From B18-G4 sp032250805 (GTDB lineage Bacteria > Bacteroidota > Bacteroidia > Bacteroidales > B18-G4): a stretch of 57,916 nucleotides of DNA. Below, piece by piece: positions 27,101 through 34,293 of this stretch. The position numbers and the translations under genes were made by a program. The notes beneath the pieces were generated by a model, which saw nothing but the letters and a program-made list of their open reading frames with translations, ran no database searches and was not told where the DNA came from. The number at the start of each line of letters is the position of its first letter. Position 1 is the first letter of the stretch. The stretch lies in assembly GCA_032250805.1 (NCBI GenBank), contig JAVVEM010000021.1:1-57916 (forward strand), given 5' to 3'.

Positions 27101-27174
27101 CTGAACAACAAAGGATTGTAGGCAAACATGAATAAAACGGTCGTGATTATACATTTTATGGCTGTTGTTTTCAT
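21124..27174 (-). CDS. Alpha-2-macroglobulin family protein, giant
   Basis: This 2016-residue protein has a cleavable signal peptide (TTVLFMFAYNPLLFSQ) and no lipobox. The N-terminal 400 residues are helical and unlike typical macroglobulins. MG domains follow (for example TDRSIYRPGQTIYFKG), then the A2M domain around residue 1250 (FFPDLRTNENGDVVISFTIP, ALTRWKMMGLAHT). The thioester-type motif ECSEQ (Cys1471) lies in YPHECSEQVFNRIYANG and is followed by a terpenoid-cyclase-like domain and C-terminal domain. Bacterial macroglobulins trap or inhibit foreign proteases in the periplasm or on the surface. Bacteroidota commonly encode long forms like this. No penicillin-binding partner is adjacent. 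Confidence 0.92.
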   Translation of the reverse strand: MKTTAIKCIITTVLFMFAYNPLLFSQEKWNYDTAWAQVHKLENLGQVRSAIEKSEQIYAQADAEKRDVQKIRALEYRIRLNSKFEEDYFQKGIAEIYHELPSFSSPEKQLVHALLADLYMGYYTANRYRILSRTNISGEAPEDIETWGQRHFLEKIFEEYGKALQNPAILQSAKALDYAGILKDGDSLCIFRPTLYDILAHHALDFYMNDEFMAGRPAVRFEVDDPQMMDIAESFVKMEFEEKEPLSLKYHALVLFRDLIAFHLKDEDIAALVDLDLKRLEFVHEHATFSDKDKVYLHTLEQMESLLIGKEPVTEVYFRIAGLYVQSATQFKPLESDDHRRDLIIAAQYCKNALNEFPDSYGASHCKYLLSQIMQKSLRSTMEYANLPEQDMLASVSFKNVSHLYIRIIPLNAFEERNTNRNQRAEEKMERYRNTRPVKQWSVELPVDNDHHQHITELAIPPLPEGFYGLLISDDAAFEANRHVRCFNSFWVTGIAYMNKYGDDGNLLFYVVDRRTGGHLAGVNANVYQEEYDHAVRESRMVKSGSYISDEEGAFVIPVREEKSRRLVIEFVNEGDRFLSPGTFHSSAPYKSAEKTIRKTHFFTDRSIYRPGQTIYFKGIVMEQNGKEYKILKNESTTVEFLDANYQKIASLDLFTNEYGSVKGSFQAPVGKLTGSMQIRNESGGVSIMVEEYKRPEFEIIFDPVKGSYKLNSEIILSGKAMAYSGQPVDHAGVKYRIVRNAYFPYIPYRERYYPQTQEAEIGSGETQTDETGSFTVHFRAIPGQAGISKYKPVFTYTVYVDVTDISGETHSGQKSVSVSEKALLLELEIPELLNADDENTFKVVSTNLNGEEEPSTVSVNIMKLQAPKSVYKDREWERPDVLLLTESEFRQKFPDFAYKDEDKPDTWKISEIHHQSVINTGEKNELVLDQLAQWPRGQYKAILSATDRFGGEVEIVKYFRVYAPSAGSPPTPAANWFVLTENTAKPGDTVELLIGTSFKDAHIHFEVSNKNGLITHEWMNLSNQQRRIMIAVREEDREGIGISMGFVFNNKNYSNTAVINVPYTNKKLDLAFESFRNKLSPGQEEKWNIRIRTENGDRVAAEMLAGMYDASLDAFRPHKWTLNLYNYRYNPKFWNTDHAFVTVSGWVLTPGQQLAYPKSRTYKELIWSGVYSRGWLYYKGNRDMRQSRAGMAIDADASVVHVMTADEETVQLKEQNGDVELPPVTEQTEKEDHIPVRRNLQETAFFFPDLRTNENGDVVISFTIPEALTRWKMMGLAHTQDLSSGLITKELITQKELMIIPNHARFFREGDEIWFSARVVNFSEKELKGEAKLQLFDAISMQPVDDSYGNDQSTKAFTASKGNTSLVSWKLNIPLNAGPLICRVTAQSGNYSDGEEVMVPVLTNRMLVTESMPLPVKGNESKEFVFKKLADLQNLSNTLSHHSYTLEFTSNPAWYAVQALPALMEYPHECSEQVFNRIYANGLASHIIQQQPKIKTIFESWKQDTPDALLSKLEKNQDLKNALLEESPWVLQAQNETERKQRIALLFDVNNMENSMQTALNTLQQKQLSSGGWPWFEGGRDNRFVTQYIIAGFGKMLKLGALNKNNRDITTMLTKGIEYTDERMLEDYQRIKESHDDYLNNKYISHTMIHYLYARSFFLQEYAIAGKYEEAFGYFSEQAQKYWLDQDKYLQGMIALLMHRLDKTGTASLIMKSIREHALYDDEMGMYWRRDAGYYWHEAPIETQALLIEAFEEILRDRESVELMKTWLLKNKQTNEWETSRATADACYALLMRGENLIAEEGKVRIQVGSEEIQPREPGASQAEAGTGYFRHQWSGNEISEDMAVVRVTKSNEGIAWGAVYWQYFEDLDKITKHASPLHIEKSLFVKINTPEGPVLEAVQEGDVLETGDKLVSRIEISVDRDMEFVHLKDMRAAALEPENYLSGYRWQGGLGYYESIRDASVNFFFAYLQKGTWVFEYTLNVTQKGNFSNGITTIQCMYAPEFASHSEGVRITVK

Positions 27175-27230
27175 AATAAAGCATTTAAATTATTCAGATG
27201 GCAATTGAATACATAGCCATTATTTTATTT

Positions 27231-27238
27231 CAAAGGTA
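27231..27238 (-). promoter_or_regulatory. -7 box of the macroglobulin gene
   Basis: The minus strand reads TACCTTTG, a perfect TAnnTTTG box, 56 nt before the start codon. Confidence 0.45.
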
Positions 27239-27325
27239 ATACACACCGGATCAAAACTGATAATTAAATAGTTAAGAATTAGTGCGGGCAGTGTTTGGCA
27301 GTTGTTTACAGCTTAATGGGATCAA

Positions 27326-28129
27326 TTAGTCCAGTTTGGCATCCATAGGGTATTTAAGCCCTTCAATCTTTATCAGTTCTATTTTTACCGATCCTACGAT
27401 CACGCTTGACTTTCCGAGTACCGGTACCTTATTTTTGTCGTCGGTTACCCACAGCACCATCGGGTATGGTTCCTGGAATATTTCTCCCTGGGCCACCATA
27501 GGTTTAAATTTCAGGCAGCGGAATTTGCCAAGTTTTGTTTCAACGTTCTCTTTGCCCAGGTAAATGATCTTGCTTACATAGGCCGAATCGTCGAGAAAGA
27601 AATCAAGCTGATATTCCTGACCTTCCTCAATATCACTCAAATCGAGTTTCCGCATATAATAAAATGCTGAAACGATATCTTTTATTCCCGGTGTAATTGT
27701 TTTTACTTTCCGTCGGCTTTTGGCAATGCCGTTTTCATGGTCGAAATCCACCTCATCCTCGTATTTATATGATCCTTCGTGTGTACGTCTGATAAAATGA
27801 TAGGGAATGAGACTTTCTTCATCTGCAAATGATTCAAAACGGTCATCCACTTTAAAAAACCAGTTAAACAGGCCCACAGATCTGCCGATAACTTCAAAAT
27901 GAAAGGTATTTCTGCCATTGAACTGCCTCACATCATCTTTAATGCTTATAAGGCCGATACCGGCCGATATTCCTGAAGTGATCCATGAATCGTAATATAC
28001 CCTGTATTTTCCCCATTCACCCCGCTGAAAAGGGATCTCCTCAACGTATTTTACACTGTCCTGACCCATCAGAACAGCCGGAACAATGAGAATAAAGGTG
28101 CTGATATAAACAATAAGTATTCTGAACAT
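27326..28129 (-). CDS. DUF3108 exported protein
   Basis: This protein of about 267 residues has a signal peptide (MFRILIVYISTFILIVPAVL) and the DUF3108 pattern: GEWGKYRVYYDSW near the mature N-terminus, FEVIGRSVGLFNWFFKVDDR, and LGKFRCLKFKPM with VLWVTDDKNKVPVL near the end. DUF3108 proteins are exported beta-rich proteins, with a lipocalin-like fold suspected, and unknown function. ATG 28129 gives a clean signal peptide; 13 residues upstream are open but contain charged residues unsuited to export. It sits between the macroglobulin gene and leuS on the same strand. Confidence 0.85.
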   Translation of the reverse strand: MFRILIVYISTFILIVPAVLMGQDSVKYVEEIPFQRGEWGKYRVYYDSWITSGISAGIGLISIKDDVRQFNGRNTFHFEVIGRSVGLFNWFFKVDDRFESFADEESLIPYHFIRRTHEGSYKYEDEVDFDHENGIAKSRRKVKTITPGIKDIVSAFYYMRKLDLSDIEEGQEYQLDFFLDDSAYVSKIIYLGKENVETKLGKFRCLKFKPMVAQGEIFQEPYPMVLWVTDDKNKVPVLGKSSVIVGSVKIELIKIEGLKYPMDAKLD

Positions 28130-28193
28130 ATTGCGTATTTTGAAGTGTTGGTTCAAAAAGCATTCCAAAAAGAAGAAAGTGTGTTAAAATAAC

Positions 28194-30977
28194 TTAAACA
28201 ACAATGTTGATGATCCTTTTGGGGACGACGATCACTTTTTTAGGGGGTTTCCCTTCGAGCCATTTTTGGGCTTCTTCGGCGCTGAGAACGGCTTTTTCGA
28301 TATCCTCTTTACTCATATCAAGCGGAAAAGTGATTTTAAACCTCAGTTTCCCGTTAAATGAAACGGGGTAAAGGAAAGTATCTTCAACAAGGTATTTTTC
28401 TTCCCAGGCAGGATATTTACTGTAGGAAATGCTACCCTTATTGCCGAGCAATTGCCATAATTCTTCGGCAATATGCGGTGCATAAGGAGAAATCAGTTTT
28501 GCCAGTGGTTCGAGGATGTTTTTTTTGTTACAACCAAGGTCTGACAGTTCGTTTACGCAGATCATAAAGGTACTTACGGCTGTGTTGAATGAAAATCGTT
28601 CAATATCTTCCCTTACTTTTTTAATCGTCCGGTGCAGGACTTTTAACTCTTCAACGGAGGCTTCCTCTTCGCTGACAAAAAATTTGCCCTCCCGGTCGTG
28701 GTAAAGGCGCCACAGTTTCCTGATAAACCGGAATACACCTTCAATGCCTTTGGTATCCCAGGGTTTATGATGTTCGAGCGGACCAAGGAACATTTCATAA
28801 ATTCGCAGGGTATCGGCACCATATTTTTCGATCAGGCTGTCGGGGTTTTGCACATTGTGTTTCGACTTCGACATTTTTTCAATTTCCCATCCACACACAT
28901 ATTTCCCGTTTTCAAGTATAAATTCGGCATCATTGAATTCGGAACGCCATTTTTTAAAGGCATCAATATCGAGAATATCATTTCCCACCATTTCAATATC
29001 AACATGAATGGGGGTGGTTTCATAATCATCGATAAGGTTACGCGAAACAAAGGTATTGCTTCCCTTGAGCCTGTATACAAAGCTTGATCTTCCCTGTATC
29101 TTGCCCTGGTTTATAAGTTTTTTAAACGGTTCTTCTTTACAGGCGAGGCCGATATCGTATAGGAACATGCTCCAGAAACGGGCATAGATCAGGTGCCCTG
29201 AGGCATGTTCGTCACCGCCGATATACAGGTCTACATCCTGCCAGTATTGATTGGCTTCTTTTGAAAAATATTCGTCATTGTTATGGGGGTCCATGTAGCG
29301 GTAATAATATCCACTTGAGCCGGCAAATCCGGGCATGGTATTGGTTTCGAGCGGATACCCATCTTTGTTTACCCAGTTTTTTGCCCTCGCAAGCGGTGGA
29401 TCGCCACTTTCTGTAGGAAGATATTTATCCACATCGGGGAGTTCGAGCGGGAGTTCATTCACATCCAGGGCATAGGGCATACCATTTTTATAATAGACCG
29501 GGAATGGTTCACCCCAGTATCTTTGCCTGCTGAATATGGCATCGCGGAGCCTGTAATTTATGGTTCCGTAGCCGATACTATCTTTTTTCAGTTTATCGAT
29601 CACGGCAGCTATACCTTCCTTTACTTCCATTCCGGTGATAAAGCCTGAGTTGATCATCACCCCTTCTTTGGCATCATACGAATCGTTCCAGCTTAAGGGA
29701 TCGCCGGCTTCTTCGCCGGGCTGTTTCACTACCTGGATAATCGGGATATTAAAATGCCGGGCAAAAGCAAAGTCCCTGCTATCGTGGGCAGGAACGGCCA
29801 TAATTGCTCCGGTTCCATATCCCATCAACACATAGTCGGCTACCCAAACCGGTATTTCTTTACCATTTACGGGGTTGATCCCATAAGCACCGGTAAATAC
29901 GCCTGTAATATTTTTTACTTCAGCAGTACGGTCGCGTTCTGATCTGTTTTTGGCCTTTTCAATATAATCCATCACCTCCTGTTTTTGTTCGTTTGTGGTG
30001 ATTTCTTCAACCCACTCATGTTCGGGGGCCAGAACCATAAATGTAGCCCCCCAGAGGGTATCGGGGCGGGTAGTGAATACTTCGAGCGTTTTATTGTGGC
30101 CTTTAACCCTGAAATTAACCGATGCTCCCTCCGACCTGCCAATCCAGTTTTTCTGCATTTCGACCAGCGACTCCGTCCAGCTTATCTTATCCAGTCCGTT
30201 GAGTAATCGCCCGGCGTATGCAGTAATACGGAGCGACCATTGTTTCATCAGTTTTCGTTCAACGGGATGGCCGCCACGTTCCGAAACACCGTCTTTTACT
30301 TCATCATTGGCAAGCACGGTACCCAATTCGGGGCACCAGTTTACCCAGGTATCTGAAAGATATGCCAGGCGATAATTCATCAGGAGTTCCTGTTGTTCTT
30401 TTTCCGTCATGTTATTCCATTCACTGGCAGAGAAGGGCGGGCATTCGTTACAGGCTGCGTCGATGCCGGAATTGCCTTCGACAGAAAATATCTTTACAAG
30501 ATCAGCAATAGCTTCGGCCTTGTCGGATTTGTTGTTGTACCAGTGTTCAAATAGCTGGATGAAAGTCCATTGGGTCCATTTATAATATTGCGGGTCGCAT
30601 GTCCTTACTTCACGGTTCCAATCATACGAAAAACCAAGCTGGTCGAGTTGCCTCCGGTAGCGTTCAATATTTTTATAGGTTGTGATCTGAGGATGCGTAC
30701 CTGTTTGTATGGCATACTGCTCGGCTGGCAATCCATAAGCATCGAAGCCCATGGGATGCAATACATTATATCCCCTGTGACGCATATAACGGGAATAAAT
30801 ATCAGAGGCAATATATCCCAGCGGGTGGCCTACGTGCAATCCTGCTCCTGACGGATAGGGAAACATATCGAGCACATAATATTTTGGTTTTTCCGACTGA
30901 TTGGGTGCTGCAAAAGTGTTGTTTTCCTGCCAGTAGGCCTGCCATTTCTTTTCGGTCTCCTTAAAATTATATTCCAT
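28194..30977 (-). CDS. leuS: Leucine--tRNA ligase
   Basis: This class I synthetase of about 927 residues has the HIGH-type motif in PYPSGAGLHVGHPLGY (about residues 40-55) and the KMSKS loop as MSKSKHN. The CP1 editing domain is present (TTRPDTLWGATFMVLAPEH). It is longer than the 860-residue E. coli enzyme, chiefly from an insert around residues 150-200 (FSASEWNNMTEKEQQELLMN) typical of Bacteroidota. The ATG at 30977 begins MEYNFKETEKKWQ, the normal family start; a 12-residue upstream extension is open but unlikely. Confidence 0.97.
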   Translation of the reverse strand: MEYNFKETEKKWQAYWQENNTFAAPNQSEKPKYYVLDMFPYPSGAGLHVGHPLGYIASDIYSRYMRHRGYNVLHPMGFDAYGLPAEQYAIQTGTHPQITTYKNIERYRRQLDQLGFSYDWNREVRTCDPQYYKWTQWTFIQLFEHWYNNKSDKAEAIADLVKIFSVEGNSGIDAACNECPPFSASEWNNMTEKEQQELLMNYRLAYLSDTWVNWCPELGTVLANDEVKDGVSERGGHPVERKLMKQWSLRITAYAGRLLNGLDKISWTESLVEMQKNWIGRSEGASVNFRVKGHNKTLEVFTTRPDTLWGATFMVLAPEHEWVEEITTNEQKQEVMDYIEKAKNRSERDRTAEVKNITGVFTGAYGINPVNGKEIPVWVADYVLMGYGTGAIMAVPAHDSRDFAFARHFNIPIIQVVKQPGEEAGDPLSWNDSYDAKEGVMINSGFITGMEVKEGIAAVIDKLKKDSIGYGTINYRLRDAIFSRQRYWGEPFPVYYKNGMPYALDVNELPLELPDVDKYLPTESGDPPLARAKNWVNKDGYPLETNTMPGFAGSSGYYYRYMDPHNNDEYFSKEANQYWQDVDLYIGGDEHASGHLIYARFWSMFLYDIGLACKEEPFKKLINQGKIQGRSSFVYRLKGSNTFVSRNLIDDYETTPIHVDIEMVGNDILDIDAFKKWRSEFNDAEFILENGKYVCGWEIEKMSKSKHNVQNPDSLIEKYGADTLRIYEMFLGPLEHHKPWDTKGIEGVFRFIRKLWRLYHDREGKFFVSEEEASVEELKVLHRTIKKVREDIERFSFNTAVSTFMICVNELSDLGCNKKNILEPLAKLISPYAPHIAEELWQLLGNKGSISYSKYPAWEEKYLVEDTFLYPVSFNGKLRFKITFPLDMSKEDIEKAVLSAEEAQKWLEGKPPKKVIVVPKRIINIVV

Positions 30978-31086
30978 CTGAAAAATATACTGTTTGGGGT
31001 ATGTTGATTTCAATCATATGCAAAGATGTATTTGCGATTGCGAAATTAGGAAAAAGATGGCAATCAGGCAGGTTTACAATAAATAA

Positions 31087-31257
31087 ATGAATAAGCCCGA
31101 AGCAACTGCCGAAGTATCGGATCCGGTAATCTTTCAAACCAGTGGAAGCAAACAGCGGAGTATTATACTCATTTATTCGGGGGGCGAAGTGCGGCGGGAT
31201 CCGTTCAATTTAAGCATGCTAATGCAATTGTTGCTGAAATTTGAGTTTTATGAATAA
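31087..31257 (+). CDS. Possible small protein, 56 residues
   Basis: An ATG at 31087 opens a frame of 56 residues beginning MNKPEATAEVSDPV and ending LMQLLLKFEFYE. It fills much of the 370-bp gap between the divergent leuS and ftsX genes. No domain, signal or membrane segment is recognised, and no good promoter box was found. It could be a real small gene, a remnant, or chance. Its end is 45 nt before the ftsX promoter box. Confidence 0.3.
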   Translation: MNKPEATAEVSDPVIFQTSGSKQRSIILIYSGGEVRRDPFNLSMLMQLLLKFEFYE

Positions 31258-31302
31258 AAACCAATATTATCATAAGTACAGGCATTATACGTTTAAAAAA
31301 CA

Positions 31303-31310
31303 TAAATTTG
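31303..31310 (+). promoter_or_regulatory. -7 box of ftsX
   Basis: TAAATTTG matches TAnnTTTG, 36 nt before the ATG at 31347. The TTG at 31308 lies inside it and cannot be the start. Confidence 0.5.
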
Positions 31311-31346
31311 CAGGGAGGCAGTCGTGCCGGATCAAAACTATTTTCT

Positions 31347-32225
31347 ATGAGCAAAAGAGATGAACGATACCAGCGAAGAAAGCTACAATCATCGAAGGCA
31401 ACGGCACTGATCAGTATTACACTGGTTCTTTTTATGCTTGGATTGTTGGGATTTATTGTGCTTCATGCGCAAAAACTTTCTGAATACGTACGTGAGAATA
31501 TTGGGTTTTCCATTATAATGAAAGAAAATGTGCGTGAAGCAGGCATTGTGCAGTTACAAAAAGTGCTGGATGCATCTCCCTTTGTGAAATCGACGGAATA
31601 TATCACCCCTGAACAGGCAGCAGAAGAATTGAAGGAAGACCTTGGAGAAGATTTCATCGGGTTTCTGGGATACAATCCCCTATTGCCCTCTATCGAACTT
31701 AAATTAAAAGCCAGTTACACCACCCTCGACAGCCTGCAGGTGATCGAAGATAAATTGCTTGCCAACCCGGATGTGAAAGAGGTGTATTACCAGAAAGACC
31801 TTGTTCATCTCATCAACAGGAACATTCGCCGCATTAGCCTGGTTCTGCTGGGATTCAGTGCCCTGTTGCTCGTTATTGCCATCGCGCTGATCAATAATAC
31901 GATCCGATTGTCGGTTTATTCCAAGCGTTTTATCATTAAAACGATGCAGCTGGTGGGGGCAACGGGTGGATTTATTCGCAGGCCTTTTCTCTGGCGTGGA
32001 GTCATGCAGGGGCTGTATGCTTCATTTATTGCCATCATTTTTCTCGGGCTGATCCTGTATTTTTCGCAAAAGGAGTTGCCTGAACTTGTTAATCTGCAGG
32101 ATATTGGCCTAATATTGACCCTTTTCGTATTTGTGCTGGCATCAGGTGTTCTGCTGACATATTTTTCTACCTGGTTTGCCGTTAAAAAATATTTGCGGGC
32201 ACAGGCCGATCAGTTATATTATTAG
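31347..32225 (+). CDS. ftsX: Cell division protein FtsX
   Basis: This 292-residue membrane protein has the FtsX layout: an N-terminal membrane segment (ALISITLVLFMLGLLGFIVL), a periplasmic domain with EYITPEQAAEELKEDLGEDF, and three C-terminal segments. With FtsE it forms an ABC-type complex that controls peptidoglycan hydrolases at the division site. FtsE is not in the window. The start ATG 31347 is preferred because the upstream TTG overlaps the promoter. It begins a same-strand run ending at ispD. Confidence 0.92.
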   Translation: MSKRDERYQRRKLQSSKATALISITLVLFMLGLLGFIVLHAQKLSEYVRENIGFSIIMKENVREAGIVQLQKVLDASPFVKSTEYITPEQAAEELKEDLGEDFIGFLGYNPLLPSIELKLKASYTTLDSLQVIEDKLLANPDVKEVYYQKDLVHLINRNIRRISLVLLGFSALLLVIAIALINNTIRLSVYSKRFIIKTMQLVGATGGFIRRPFLWRGVMQGLYASFIAIIFLGLILYFSQKELPELVNLQDIGLILTLFVFVLASGVLLTYFSTWFAVKKYLRAQADQLYY

Positions 32226-32267
32226 GTTAATTTTTGTTAATCCTTTAATCGCTTTCTATTTTTATCA

Positions 32268-32275
32268 TAAATTTG
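32268..32275 (+). promoter_or_regulatory. -7 box of the DUF3098 gene
   Basis: TAAATTTG matches TAnnTTTG and lies 21 nt before the ATG at 32297. It overlaps an in-frame TTG at 32273, excluding that as the start. Confidence 0.45.
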
Positions 32276-32296
32276 AAAAAAAATAATTACACAGCT

Positions 32297-32620
32297 ATGG
32301 CGACCAAAAAAAAGCAAGTGTCGAAAAAGCCCTCCTCTGCGAATGTTAAACCAGCAAAGGATTTATCAGGGGTACGTACAAAACCTGCTGATGATTCATC
32401 GCTGGCCTTTGCCTTTGGAAAAGAGAATTATCGCTTGTTGCTTATCGGACTATTCGTGATCATGCTTGGATTTTTGCTGATGATCGGAGGCGGATCTGAC
32501 GACCCGAATGTTTTTAGTGAAGACATTTTTAGTTTTCGCCGGATGACACTGGCACCAATCCTGGTTCTGGCCGGATACATTATTGAGATCTTTGCCATCA
32601 TGAAAAAACCAAAGGACTAA
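32297..32620 (+). CDS. DUF3098 small membrane protein
   Basis: This 107-residue protein has a basic, Lys/Ser-rich N-terminus and two membrane segments (LLLIGLFVIMLGFLLMIGGG and APILVLAGYIIEIFAIM) joined by SDDPNVFSEDIFSFRR. It matches DUF3098, a family confined to Bacteroidota and encoded between ftsX and uppP. The function is unknown; the position suggests a link to cell-envelope synthesis. ATG 32297 follows the promoter box. Confidence 0.88.
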   Translation: MATKKKQVSKKPSSANVKPAKDLSGVRTKPADDSSLAFAFGKENYRLLLIGLFVIMLGFLLMIGGGSDDPNVFSEDIFSFRRMTLAPILVLAGYIIEIFAIMKKPKD

Positions 32621-32635
32621 ACGCTTTATCTATTC

Positions 32636-33433
32636 ATGAGCTGGCTCGAAGCACTGATCCTTGGAATTGTACAGGGCTTAACGGAATTTCTTCCTGTAAG
32701 CAGCAGCGGACATCTTGAATTAGGAAAGGCTATTCTTGGCGTAAATGCCGAAAAGAGCCTGATCTTTACCGTTGTGGTACATGGAGCAACCGTTCTCAGC
32801 ACAGTTGTGGTTTTCTATAAAGACATTCTGAATCTGCTCAAAGGATTACTTGCCTTTAAATGGAATGAAGAAACTGCTTATATCCTGAAAATATTTTTTT
32901 CGATGATCCCCGTCATCATTCTCGGTCTTTTCTTTAAAATCGAAATTGAAGAATTTTTTACAGGCAATGTGATGTTTGTCGGGTTTATGCTGATCATTAC
33001 TTCCCTGCTTTTATTTTCAACCTATATTGTGCAGAAAAATGAACGTAAGATTAATTTTTTCGACTCACTGCTGATGGGCATCGCCCAGGCATTTGCCGTA
33101 TTGCCCGGCATTAGCAGGTCGGGGGCTACAATCGCTACCGGCTTGCTCCTTGGAAATAAAAAAGCCAATGTGGCCAGGTTCTCCTTTTTAATGGTCCTCA
33201 TTCCAATTATTGGTGCGAATGTTAAAGATATTTATGACGGAAGTGCCGGGGCAGCCAACGGTATAGGCCTTTTACCCCTTGGTGTGGGGTTCTTAGCCGC
33301 TTTTATATCTGGATTGCTGGCCTGTAAATGGATGATCGGCATTGTTAAAAAGGGGAAACTGATTTATTTTGCAATCTATTGCTTTCTCATCGGCAGTGTT
33401 GCCATAATATATACCATATTTACCTCACCCTAA
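32636..33433 (+). CDS. uppP: Undecaprenyl-diphosphatase
   Basis: This 265-residue polytopic protein (UppP/BacA type) removes a phosphate from undecaprenyl diphosphate so the lipid carrier can be reused in wall and glycan synthesis. The two catalytic motifs are GLTEFLPVSSSGHL (15-28) and PGISRSGATIATGLLLG. The length matches the family. It lies 15 bp after DUF3098 and 4 bp before truB. Confidence 0.96.
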   Translation: MSWLEALILGIVQGLTEFLPVSSSGHLELGKAILGVNAEKSLIFTVVVHGATVLSTVVVFYKDILNLLKGLLAFKWNEETAYILKIFFSMIPVIILGLFFKIEIEEFFTGNVMFVGFMLIITSLLLFSTYIVQKNERKINFFDSLLMGIAQAFAVLPGISRSGATIATGLLLGNKKANVARFSFLMVLIPIIGANVKDIYDGSAGAANGIGLLPLGVGFLAAFISGLLACKWMIGIVKKGKLIYFAIYCFLIGSVAIIYTIFTSP

Positions 33434-33437
33434 GTAA

Positions 33438-34151
33438 GTGCAATCTTCACAAACATATGATTTTTCAGGCGGTGAGGTGCTCCTGATCGATAAACCTTCG
33501 GGATGGACATCATTCGATGTGGTGAACAAGATCAGGTATATGATCAGATTTGAGGCAGGAATAAAAAAGATTAAGGTTGGCCATGCCGGCACCCTCGACC
33601 CGCTGGCTACCGGACTGCTCCTGGTTTGTGTTGGCAATGCCACAAAACGCATTCATGAATTTACCGGACTCGACAAAGAGTACACCGGCACATTTTTTAT
33701 AGGAGCAACAACACCCTCTTTTGACCTTGAGACAGAGACCGATCAGCAATTTGCCACAGCGCATATCACCAGTGAACAGATTAAAAAGGCTGCCGAAGCA
33801 TTTACGGGCCCAATTCAGCAGGTGCCCCCTGCCTATTCGGCCATTAAGATTAACGGAACAAGGTCGTACCGGCATGCACGGAAAAACCGGAATGTGAATA
33901 TCCCTGCCCGCGATGTTATTATTCATGAGTTTGAAATCCTCAGTGCCGGCATCCCCGAAACTTCTTTCAGGGTGCTGTGCAGTAAAGGCACCTACATCAG
34001 ATCGCTGGCCAACGATTTTGGGAAATACTTAAACAGCGGAGCTTATTTGCAGTCATTACGCAGGACCAGGATAGGCCCGTATCATATTGATCAGGCCATG
34101 ACCCTGGATACCTTCAAACAGCAAATTTCAAACACAGATACAATACTTTAA
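33438..34151 (+). CDS. truB: tRNA pseudouridine(55) synthase
   Basis: This 237-residue enzyme makes pseudouridine 55 in the T-loop of tRNAs. The catalytic aspartate lies in HAGTLDPLATGLL, preceded by LLIDKPSGWTSFDVV. The motif VPPAYSAIKINGTRSY is also diagnostic. It lacks the C-terminal PUA extension seen in some TruB proteins, as is usual for this phylum. The start is GTG at 33438, 4 bp after the uppP stop. Confidence 0.95.
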   Translation: MQSSQTYDFSGGEVLLIDKPSGWTSFDVVNKIRYMIRFEAGIKKIKVGHAGTLDPLATGLLLVCVGNATKRIHEFTGLDKEYTGTFFIGATTPSFDLETETDQQFATAHITSEQIKKAAEAFTGPIQQVPPAYSAIKINGTRSYRHARKNRNVNIPARDVIIHEFEILSAGIPETSFRVLCSKGTYIRSLANDFGKYLNSGAYLQSLRRTRIGPYHIDQAMTLDTFKQQISNTDTIL

Positions 34152-34223
34152 TCAGGATTGAACTTTTTAATTGTGGATTTGTTTAGCTAAAAGCCTTGGA
34201 AATACTTATTTATAAAGGGAAAG

Positions 34224-34255
34224 TTTGACAAAGAGGGCAAAATACCGTATCTTTG
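34224..34255 (+). promoter_or_regulatory. queA promoter (-33 TTTG and -7 TATCTTTG)
   Basis: TTTG at 34224-34227 and TATCTTTG at 34248-34255 are separated by 20 nt, close to the usual 19-nt spacing for this phylum. This is the best two-part promoter seen in the window. The queA ATG is 38 nt after the -7 box. Confidence 0.65.
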
Positions 34256-34293
34256 CAAATTCATTTCCAGATGACTAAATTAAACAGCAAATA

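Noticed and set aside
31308..31310. TTG start for ftsX
   Set aside because: It overlaps the TAAATTTG promoter box; ATG 31347 gives the normal N-terminus.
34152..34293. preQ1 riboswitch upstream of queA
   Set aside because: No preQ1-binding pseudoknot sequence was seen; a simple promoter explains the region.
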